Source: Ypsolopha sequella (lineage: Eukaryota; Arthropoda; Insecta; Lepidoptera; Ypsolophidae). From it: DNA of 64,000 nt. This document shows positions 23,601 through 35,600 of the stretch, one piece after another. The DNA lies in NCBI GenBank assembly GCA_934047225.1, contig OW203993.1:25372069-25436068 (forward strand). Reading direction: 5' to 3'. The stretch's first letter is position 1; each line of letters opens with the position of its first letter. The notes under the pieces are model-generated. The model ran no database searches. It was not told where the DNA came from and worked only from the letters and a program-made list of their open reading frames with translations. Position numbers and translations under genes: made by a program.

Positions 23601-26600
23601 ATCACAATCAGTATAATTTCTAAAATTCTCAAGTGACAAGGTCATCTGACAATTCTTTAAAAAATCATAAAAAAATAATGGTTAATTTATATACCAAAAT
23701 AATGAAAACTATGTCCTAAAATGACGTAAATTCTCTGAAAAAAAAAAAAAAAAAAAAAAAACTTTTAAAAATTAAGCTATGGGAATTGCAAAGCCGCTGT
23801 GCGCCTAAGGAAGGCTTCGTCAAAATCTAATCAATATCACCCCTACTGCTAGGTATCACTAGTTTTAATAAACAGTCCCCTTAGTGTCTAACTTCAAATG
23901 TATGGTGATTGGCTAGAAATAATAATAATAATAATTATTAAAAATTCTTTATTGCACAAATAAAAACATGTACATAGGCAAGCTTAATGCTAATTAGCAT
24001 TTTCTTCCAGCTAACCTTCGGCGATGTAGAACTTGTCAAGGGTAGTGCTTCGATGAGGAAAAAGTATTATGACTAGGTATATTAATAAATAATTAATTTT
24101 AACTAAAATTATTATATAGGTTAAATACATAAATAGGTAACTTGTAATCAAATACATATACTACCTCTATATTCTAATAATACATACACTGATACATATA
24201 AATATACAAACACAAATAGTATTTACGATTAATTAATAATGTGTGGCGACGTGATTTCTAGTCAATCACGATACGTTTGAAGGCGATAGCGATATACAAG
24301 GTGACTTTTTGATCATCGTCCAAATTCATACTGGAGGCTTGATAAGTGATCAGTATCATGGATCAATAACAATTTTTGTAAAATTCGTAAAGTGAAATTT
24401 CGACTCCCCATAGTGATTCACTCGGAACTGGAAGTGAATTTCTATGGGAAGCCGAAATTTCTTTTTACAAATTTCACAAAAATTGTTTTTGATCCAAGGT
24501 ACTGATCACTTATCAAGCCTCCAGTATGAATTTGGACGATGGTCAAAAAGTTACCTTGTATCTTCGACCAAAATAAAATGAATGGACGGGCCTTGTCTTT
24601 ACAGTTTCCTCACTCATAACGAGTCTCAGCAATTGGATATATACTTCAATACCTAATTTTTATTGTTATGTTTATTTTGCTTTTTGCACTTTGTAAATGC
24701 ACAAGAAGGTATTTTTTCGTCAGTTATTTGGATGGCATGTAATAATAAGCGTACGTGTCACTCTTCTAACAGACAGAGACAGAGATGAAGTGAGAGCCGG
24801 CGCTCACTTTACAGCAGACTTCAAAAATCTGTACGCTATGGCCCGTCCATTTCTTTTATTTTGGTCGAAGCCTTGTAGGTATATTGAAGTTAGACAATAA
24901 GGCCCCGGGTGTCTCTCTGTTCACTTACCAGCGAAATAGTACTCGTCATACTGAGCGTGCCGATGTAGACCTATGAACATGTCGTCGTAGAAGTGGACAT
25001 TGATCCTTGTCGTGTCGCTCCTGGACATAGTTGGTAGAAAATACTAATTAGCAGGGTTTGAAAGTATCAAGATAAATAGTACTCGTCATACTGAGCGTGC
25101 CGATGTAGACCTATGAACATGTCGTCGTAGAAGTGGACATTGATCCTTGTCGTGTCGCTCCTGGACATAGTTGGTAGAAAATACTAATTAGCAGGGTTTG
25201 AAAGTATCAAGATAAACTTACCTCTTGGCATAGACTAAAGTAGAGCCACTGAGTGATGGCACTTATGACAGCTGCATTTAGTGATGAGGTACATTTCAAA
25301 TTTCGGGTAAAAATAAAAATCAAGTGTGAGTTTACTCAACATTAGACACGTCATTCAACATTCAACATAATGATACAAAAGGAAAATGTGCCAAAACCAG
25401 TGGCGTAGCTATCGGAGGGCTATATGGTGTAGTGCCCCGGGGCCCCCAAAAGATGGTAAAATATCTAAATCGAAAAAAGTATTTTACTATCATTTATTTT
25501 CGTTTAGTTTAACTTCGTCATTGTTTTGTTTTTAATTAAATATTATTGCGTGACTTGGCGAACTCAAACACGACCTATAAAACATGAGAAACTTTAAAAA
25601 AAAAATCTTTGTTTCTATACGAATTCTATTGCACAATAAAGCAACATTCAAATCGAAATAAAATAACCGAAACAAGTAGTACATCACTATCAACTAATCA
25701 ACATTTTTTAATTCACACTTGCTTATAAATAATTACGATACTTTGTAGGCATTTAAACGTCATAGGCGCCATCACTCAGTGGCTCTACTTTAAGTATTAC
25801 TCTGTATATACTAGCAGTTCCCATACATCATAGTTTGTAGCCACAAAAAAGGTGTATTAGCTTTTTATTTGTAGTTTTAACAATTATATGATAATAATAA
25901 CAAATAAACTTTATATTTTCGATATATTTCGGCCTCATCAGTGAGTGGTTGACAGGTAGAAAATGATAAAAAATATATATGAAAACAAGTTGATACAGTC
26001 TGAAAAGGTTATGATAGGAACTATTTATATTAAAAAGGACGTAAAATAAAAAATGAAAAAAAAGGTGGTAAAATAAAAAAAGAAACAGTTTGGAGGGGAG
26101 TACTTGCTGATTGGGTCAGTTGGTCGAGTCTGATGGACCCGGACTCAACAGACAACACTATGGACCCGGACTCAACAGACAACACTGTGGACCCGGACTC
26201 AACTGATGACGGCCTTACTGATGAGGCCGAAATATATCGAAAATATAAAGTATATTTTTTATTATTATCATATAATTGTTAAATCTACAAAAAAAGGTGT
26301 CAAATTCTAACGAAATCTAGATGGCGTTGCTAAATCTTCTAACGAACACGATGCTAAAAAAGACCGATTGGTAACTATAGCGGCACAGCGATGTCACGTA
26401 ACATAAAAATAATTCCCACTTTGATAATAGATGGCGCTGAAATATTCACTGTTAGTGTTACCAACTTAGCGCCATCTGGTTTTTCTAAGCAAACGCGGCG
26501 TGGTCTTCGGCTTTACCAAAGACAATTTACCACAGGATCAATTCAGAGAACAAGAAATAGTTTCGTTTGGAAATGCAGCTTGGCCATCGAACTCGAAAAA

Positions 26601-29600
26601 GAGACTTTACCTGAGGATAAAATAAGTGCAACAAAAACACACCAAACTAGAGTCAAATACGTTTTTAAGGGTCCAAAAAATATTGACAAAGCCGCGGGCA
26701 ATAGCTAGTTTTAAATAAACTAATAGTGGGCTCGAAACCGGACATGTCCAGCCAGCGACCGTATGCCGGCTGGATTGGTGGTGCTCGCGGGCCGGCCTTG
26801 GCTCGCAGGCCGTAGTTTGGAGACCCCTGCTTTATATTGTCTAAGTATACCTACTCTAAGATAAAAGCTACATTTTTTTAACTAATGCGGTTTGTAACAT
26901 GTCATTTCAATTTCAGTTCAGTTTAGAATATAATACCTAAGTACTTACATTTGGAATTAATATGGTTACTTACTATAGTTTGGTCAACGTAACCCCTCGG
27001 CCACAGCTTCAGGCTTCGAGAGGCGCGCCAAGCGGTTCTTCTTGCGACGGCGCCGGTGGAGAGAAAAAATGTATGAAGTTGTATAGAGCCGGCCATGGGT
27101 CGCCGCTCGCGCGTCTTGTCCGGCTTCGAGTGACTTGCGCTCTCGTGACAGCGGTGTGCGGGGAGGCGGGCAGTTGAAACAAATGTATGTGCCTACAACG
27201 CGGTGGCCATAGTTCAGAGCCGCGCCAGTGATCGAGCGCACAGGATGAACCTAGTGTCGAGCGCTTAGAGCGAGCGAGCGCGCTGTACATAAAGGCGCCG
27301 ACGGGTGTCGTGGCAGGGCAAAGCCCGTCGCAAAAACCGCCTGGAAGCGCAGCAAGAAGCGCCGCCAGAAGCCTGAAGCTGTGGCCCTGGCGTTAGCCAT
27401 GTAAGCGCCTAAAAGCCCTATTTTTGCGGACACGGTGACGCGACGTCTACATTTTTCTTATTCGATAGATTAAATTAATATGAATGTGTTATACATATAA
27501 TCCTTCCTCGTTTAATGGTCTAAATTAAAAGTTTTAAAGGAGACGGTCAGTTCCCCATAAGCAAAACGCCTTAATACACAAATATATTGTGGTCAATGAT
27601 AAAGAAGAAATTCAAAATAACACGGTTTGACTATCCATTTAAAACGGACACCATCTTTTAATTAACTTTTTATGATAAATCGTTTTTATTTTGAGGTTAT
27701 TTTCATACGGCATTCCGAAAATAAGCGTTTGAAACGTTCATAGTTGTAACAATGTTTCACAATGATTCTGATATATTTAAAAGGGTCATGCTCGAATTTC
27801 AGCCCTGATAATCTCTATCAAAATCCAGAAGAAAAGCATGAATCGTTAAATAAAAAGCTGAGACTGCGTCACGCATTACTCTATCAAAGCACACTGGAAG
27901 CGTAGTTTGTGGACTACTTGGTAGATGGCGCGCTTTCGTTTCGTTCGGTGTTCGCTCTCATTTATTATTTTAATATCTGTGTCCGTGTTATTATGAAAGT
28001 GAAACTAGCTACTAAATTTATTTCGTGTACGCAGTTAAGGCCGATTCTGACCGTCTCCTTTAAAATATAAGTGAATACACAGACACACTCTGTTTTATAC
28101 TATTTCTAAATTAAAACAAAGGAAGAAGAGATAGAGAATAAGATTAGAGATAGAGACTAGCGCCATCTATGAGACCTTCCGAACTACGTGCTGTCTAGCA
28201 CTGCAGCTTAACCCTTAAATGCATGAGATTTTATTTATGTATGAAATTGAAAACAGTGAGTGTAGAAAAATACCAAAATCATGTTTTTATTGAAAGAGGG
28301 TTTTAAGAAATAAAAAAAGATAAGAAAACAATTTTAATTTGCAATGAAAATTTCATAAATTTATTTTGTTATGTTCTTTTAAAGCTGACCTCTTTTTGAC
28401 TTTCATATCAAAAAACTATAAAAATATATACAAGCAGAATATTTATTAGATATTTATTAGATGCTTTGCATGATGCCCAAATTGATATTTTTTCTCAGTC
28501 TTTCAGAGTTTACAAACAGAATCTATTGTCTCTGATAGAAATAATTAAATTTTGTACTTTTTGTTAAGATTTGGTTTTAGTGTTATTTCTTTTCTCATTG
28601 TATTGTTTTTTTTAACCTTAATTTTAATTAGTTTTTAACAGTTTTACGTTTTGCGAAACATGTTTCACTTATGTAGCAAAAATACTATTATTGTTTAATT
28701 AAGTATGTTGTGTCTGCCTGTTATTGGGTATGCACTTTAATTTTAATTGTTAAAGCTATTTTTATACATATGTCATAGTGTAATATCTGTTGGCAAATCT
28801 AATAAATAAAAAATAAAATAAAGCCCGCCAAAATGCGAGAAAATACAAAAAAACACAAAGGAAAATAAATTACTGAGTTTTAAATTAAAAAAATAAAGGT
28901 TGTTGCCAAACATATTTCTATATACAATCCTATAATTATAATTTTTAGCATAAAGTGATGTAAATAAAAATAAAAAAAAACTTTTGTACCGTTTTCGACC
29001 CAAGATGCATTTAAGGGTTAAGTCGCTCTGTTGCCACTGTAACTTACACTTTCAGCTCCAGCTCATCATCATGCACTCCCGTCTCCAGCTTAATGTCGGA
29101 GTAGTACACCTGACTGGTGTAGAGGATGTCGTTACAGGAGGGGTAGCATGACGTGGCGGTACCTTTAGGGCTGTGAGGCTCTCCGCTGTCCTCGTAGTAC
29201 GCATATATCAGCTGCTCCTCCACTTTACCTAGGAACTCATCATCATTACTAAAGTAGGGCCACTGAGTGATGGCACTTATGACAGCTGCATTTAGTGATG
29301 AGGTACATTTCATATTTCGGTTAAAAATAAAAATCAAGTGTGAGTTTACTCAACATTAGACACGTCATTCAACATTCAACATAATGATACAAAAGGAAAA
29401 TGTGCCAAAACCAGTGGCGTAGCTATCGGAGGGCTATGCGGTGTAGTGCCCCGGGGCCCCAAAGATATGTTTAAAGTATTTTTCTATCATTTATTTTCGT
29501 TTAGTTTAACTTCGTCATTGATTTGTTTTTAATTAAATATTATTGCGTAACTTGGCGACCTCAAACACGACCTATAAAAAATGAGAAACTTTAAAAAATA

Positions 29601-32600
29601 TATATATCTTTGTTTCTATACGAATTCTATTGCACAATAAAGCAACATTCAAATCGAAAAATAATAACCGAAACAAGTAGTACATCACTATCAACAATGA
29701 AGTATTACATTTTTAATTCACACTTGCTTATAAATAATTACGATACTTTGTAGGCATTTAAACGTCATAGGCGCCATCACTCAGTGGCTCTACTGTACTC
29801 TGTAACACCATACATACAAGGTGACTTTTTGATCATCGTCCAAATTCATACTGGAGGCTTGATAAGTGACCAGTATCTTGAATCAGTAACAATTTATGTG
29901 AAATTTTTAAAATTAAATTTCGGCTTCCCACATAAATTCAGTTCCAGTCCCGAGTGAATCACTATGGGGAGTCGAAATTTCATTTTACGAATTTCACCAA
30001 AATTGTTATTGATCCATGATACTGATCACTTACCAAGCCACCAGTATGAATTTGGACGATGATCAAAAAGTCACCTTGTATATATGCTCACGTCTATAAC
30101 CTGTCTCCCAGAGAGAAGGCATATACAGGATGCTTGATAATTCGACAAATTCCTTTAAAGGGATTGTAGTGTACTGGACATAAATGGTAGTTTATACATG
30201 TCAGTGGATAATGTGGAGGTAGATGAAAATCACCAGTCTGGCTTGTGTCAAATACCTAACGTGTGCTACTCATCAAGACTGAGACTATATTTTTGAGTAT
30301 ATAATAGGGATGAAAACAAACACTTGTACTGTTTCACAATTTAATTTATAGCAAAATTAACCCCAACTAGTTTCGCCTTATCGGCATTCTCAAGGGAATA
30401 ACATAATAATTTAGTTATATATCAAACAAGCATTGTCTAATAATGAAAACAAAATCCAAACTTTAAATATTTTTCTCACTTTTGTTTTGGAAATATTATG
30501 AACAATTTCAAATTTTTCATTTTTTTCTACACCTTGATATGTGGGCATATTAATGCTGTTTTTGTGCCAAATTTTATGCCTTTATCTTTAACGGTGCTAA
30601 AGTTATGAGGCTGTGACATACGGACGGACGGACGGACAGCGGAGTCTCACCATAAAGTTTCCTTTTGTACATTTTAGGTACTACGGAACCCTAAAAACCG
30701 ACAAGTGCACGAAAACGTGTCTTCGGCAAATACAGCAAATGGCGAAATCGAATACACGATAGCCCCTCCCTCCACGCATGGCTGTATTTGAGCAAATACA
30801 GCAAAACACGAAAACGCAACGCCAAGTAATGCGTTCCATCATACATCCATCAGCCTAGTTCGTCCACTGCTGGACATAAGCCTTTACAGGACTTTGCCAC
30901 TCCCGGCGGTCATCCTAGAAGAATTGCCCATACTCACACACGCTGGGCAGGCGGGTTGGTGAGCGCGGTGCCGGAACCCTCGCACCAGTGACGCCGCTGC
31001 CCATCACCAGTCTGTTCCATATAAGACCCGGCTATTAGGGATGGATATAAAATAAAATAAAAATAAAAAATAAAAATCATTTATGTCAGAACAGGTTCCA
31101 TAAAAAAAAACAACATCATATTACACAGAAAAATGAGAAACAGAAAAATACAAAAATGTCATAAACAGTATGTCAATAAAATAAAATAAAATGTCAATAA
31201 AATTAAAATTAAAACTCATAAAAAATCAGGATAAAACAATTTTGATGATTAAACATTATTTAAACATTATTTAACGCGTAGTGTCGTCTAGTGAAGGCTG
31301 ATAGGACACCCGCACCTACCTGTACAATAGTATTGCGGCTGCCGCACAGGCGCACACTCTGTGCATAAGAGAGGCAACTTTTTTGCGCATAATTGCGTAA
31401 AAATCTATAGTTTGCGCCTCAGCAAACATGGCGGACGCGCTGCAGCGCCACGGCAGCCCCAATAGCATCCTGAAGGCATTATTGTATTGCACCCGTAGAG
31501 CGTTGTAGGTCTTCTGCGTGTATCTCACCCACAGTCCGCTCGTGTAAAAAGATTGACAGAACGCCTTGAAGAGAGTCATCTTTACCTGTTCTGTACACCG
31601 AGAAAATCTACGGGCGAGCATATTGCTTCTGACCGCCAACGCTCTATGTTCGCGCTCAATGTCCTGGTCATCTTTTAGGTCCTCCGTCACAATGTGACCC
31701 AGATACTTGAACTGCTTGACTCTCGTCAATGCAGTCCCGTATAGCTTCACTGGGAGTACGTGTTGTGGGGAGCTGCTGCCCGCGGCGATAACCAAGAGCT
31801 CACTCTTTTTGGTGTTGTACTTCAACCCATGAGTTTGTGCATAGGTTTCACACGCGTGCAACAGTTTCCTGAGCACGCTGATCGAAGGGCTCAGCATCAC
31901 CATGTCGTCCGCGTAACCGATGTTGTTGACTTTGACGCCATCAATTGAACATCCCGCATGCATGCTACTGAGCTTTCGGATCAGCTGGTCCACATACAGG
32001 TTGAAGAGCCTGGGAGAGGCCAACCCCCCCTGCCTCACCCCGCACTCCAACCTGTACTCCTCCGAGCGCTCCTCCCTCCATCGGATGTAGGATATACCGC
32101 CATTCATCGGTCCCAGGCATGGTGGGCCTCCTGGTTTTTTGCCTGTGAGCTGTCCTCTTACTCTCCCCCGAATTACTTGATTACGCTGATGTGTGTTATC
32201 CTGATCTCACAGAAGAACTCTTAGACAAATTAGATCGTCCTTTAAATCTCTGTATCAGATATATCTTCGGATTGCGCAAATACGATCATGTCTCTCAATT
32301 TCGTCTCCAGTTAAATTGGCTAAATATCCGTTATCGTAGAAAATCACACATTCTTTCACTCCTTTATAACGCTCTCAACAGCCCCTTTTCTCCTCCCTAC
32401 CTTCGAGACCGGTTTGTCCCTATTAAATCCCTTGGCCGCCCTCAGCGACCAAGTAGAGCTATGCTCCTCCGATTTCCCGAACACAGCACCAACATGTATA
32501 CAAATTCTTTCTCAGTGTCAGCAATCCGCCTGTGGAATAGTCTTCCTCTGGACATCCGACAATCTCCCACCATCTCTACCTTTAAAATCAGAGTCTATCA

Positions 32601-35600
32601 ACACTATCTACGGCTACAGAATCAGTCACCACACCTGTAATTTTTTCACTTTGTCCCCTGAGTCATCCTTCTCGTAACTACCGATACATTGTTCTATATT
32701 TATTTATGTATAGTATATACACTAATATGTATATTATATGTATGTATATTTTTGTATTTATATATGTTTATGTAGATATTATATGTTATATTATTAAAAG
32801 ATAATATTTATAAATTAATTAATTAATTACTTATTTGGCACTACCCTTGTAATCTCCACATCACCAAAGGTTAACTGGTAGAGAATGCTAATTAGCATTA
32901 AGTTCGCCTTTGTGCATTGTATACTTATTTTGTGCAATAAAGAATTTACATACATACATACTTCGCGGGGTTCTCCAAGTAAGATTGTGGTATCTCCACA
33001 GTCGAGCCCGGCATCAGCTCTACCATCACCTGAGGAGCCACCATTACATAACAACACAGTGTGTTACCGCCACCTGTTTGCGAGGCTAACACTCTTGTCA
33101 CCTTTAAAACCAAATGTCGCACATGGCTGCTTTCTGTGCAGTCCTTGGCTGGTGGTAGGCCTATGGTGTAGCTATCGCATAAGTATGTTTCTTAATTTTA
33201 ATTTTATTTAACGTTCGTTTGTGCTTTTATATTTTGTAACTTATTTTTACAATACAATTATAATTTAAGTTTGAATTGTATCTGTTGTATCTATAATTTT
33301 AGTTTTAATTTGTCGATTGTTTATATTTTTCTTTGTGTTTCTTCTTTTTCATTAAAGGCTAAGGCTGAATATCGGCGGCTTTTTGTGTTTACAAAAAGTC
33401 AACGGCCGAGTCTTAGACCGATTTGTCTCTTCTCATGTAGTATAATAATATATTATTATAATTTTGTATCGTGTTTTGTGTATTTTGAGACAAATAAACA
33501 GCTTTTATTAATGCATTATAGATGGCGCCATGGGTTGTCTACATCGCGATATCGTTTTTTCCTTAACAAGTTGTTATATTCACTATTTACTGAAAAGTAG
33601 TATCTCCTTCTTTTGTGTTTTTCGATTTTTGACCAGCCGTAGTACAACTTTGTACTAGGCTCAGACAGGCGCATATTCAAAATACACACGTAACACATAC
33701 ACGCACACACTCTTGTTTGCTGAATCCTAGATGTGAGGCGTTTATATATATTATTATAAGTGTGACAACAGTAATCGAATGGGCTGAGGTAGGCATGTAT
33801 TTAGATATGTAACATATTAGTATGTAGTACTTATATTATAGAGTGGGATTTCGTCAGCGGCCGCCTGGATTCGTGCTGGGAGCTCGGTTGGTTCGAGACC
33901 AGTGTGAATGGGAGCGAAATTGTTTATGCATTTTTTTCTTTTTTAACCGACTTCAAAAAAGGAGGAGGTTCTCAATTCGACTGTATTTTTTTTTTGGGCT
34001 TTGTTACTCCATAACTCTGTCATTTATGAACCGATTTGGATAATTTTTTGTTTGTTTGGAAGAGTGTACTTCCAGGTAGGTCCCATTTTGGGTTTGTTTA
34101 AAAAGTTTATTTTTTATGATTTGGAAAAAAGGGATAATTGAACCTTGTTCCTGGTCGCTGGCCGGATTTCTGGTATGGAATGGGTTCGGGCGGTTGATTA
34201 GATTTTAATGTTTATTGCTACAAAAATTAAATAAACCTTTAATTTAGTTCATGTCCATTTTTTATTTTGTTACACATATTTTATATACAGGCTGCTTGTT
34301 AATTCGACCTATTTCTTTAAAGGGGTTATACTAGGGATCATTTCCAACAAATAACGCCTATCAACTAGGTGTTGAAAATGATATTTTTTTTCAAGTAAAA
34401 CACGTCGATATTTCAAAAATTACAAATTAAAAAAGATTTTCTTTCCACTTAAGACTTTTTAATTCTAAGATTATGGTATTTCAGGGCACGTTTTTTTTAT
34501 AAATGATCACTTATTTATCATTTATCAAAAATATAATAAATAAGTGCTGAGAGAGGAATAGTTATTTTTAAATTATTTATTTTTTAGTTATTAGTCCGAA
34601 AGTTTTAAAAATAATATAAAAACCTTCGTAACTCGGAGACCATTCATTTTCGACACCTAGTTGATAGGACTTAATTTGTTGGAAATGATCTCTAGTATAA
34701 CCCCTTTCAAGGAATAGGTCGAATTACCAAGCACCCAGTATACAGGGTGGAAAAAATTTAAGGTAGCTCCCCTCCAGGGCCCTTAAATTTTTTCCAGCCT
34801 GTATAATAAGATTAAATCTGACTAGTAAAAAGTGTATTATGTATACAAACTTTAAAAAATAAACTATTTGAATATGCATACTGAAAGCACAGTTTAAAAA
34901 TCCAAAATACAGTAAGCTGAACTTCGCTAAGTGCATTATAGATGGCGCCATGGGTTGTCTACATCGCGATATCGTTTTTTCCTTAACAAGTTGTTATCAC
35001 TATTTACTGAAAAGTACCGGTACCTTTTGTTATGTTTTTCAATTTTTGAACAGCCGTAGTACAACTTTGTACTAGGCTCAGACAGGCGCAAATAAAAAAT
35101 ACACACGTAACACATACACGCACACACCCTCACACACATCGAATTTCGTTTCATCAACTTTCGATAGATGGCACTAGGTATGTCACAATATATCTAGTAT
35201 AGTAGCGACATCAAAAATAATAAGTCAAACTACTAGGTACCGGCGAAAATAATAAGTTTTACGCGGGCTTTGTTCTACCTACCTACCTACCTACCTGTTA
35301 ACCTACCTATAAAACCTAGCCTTACCTAAATCTAACATATTGCCTAGCTATATGTTACAGTACATAATACCTTGAAAAATTTAAAACATTACTCTCATTA
35401 TACCATCCACCTCTATCTTCCATAATTAGTTCAATCAAAATTTTTCATCAATAATGGTATCGATTCGGCATAACACGTCTTAACTTATTTTGACAGGACT
35501 AACCTTATTTGAAGCGTCCTGTCTTTTTCTTTCTTTATTTACACGGTGTGCGCATCACAGTACAGTGGAGACCGCATCAAGTAAGACACATTGGACTTTG

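Larger units (their letters stand above)
30840..33040 (-). mobile_element. RTE-like LINE tail carrying two inserted LINEs
   Basis: 30840-31030, 32092-32172 and 32955-33030 join into one sequence that is uninterrupted at 59370-59720. On the minus strand it includes CAGCAGTGGACGAACTAGG, which encodes the QQW end typical of RTE ORF2. The interruptions are the two LINEs at 31033-32090 and 32175-32955. Confidence 0.78.

Noticed and set aside
26391..26708. 105-codon ORF as a host gene
   Set aside because: No domain, no splice or polyadenylation context, lies in a channel intron among repeat fragments.
26962..27433. Several ORFs on both strands in a GC-rich island
   Set aside because: They overlap each other within a GC-rich foldback; long frames are expected from composition.
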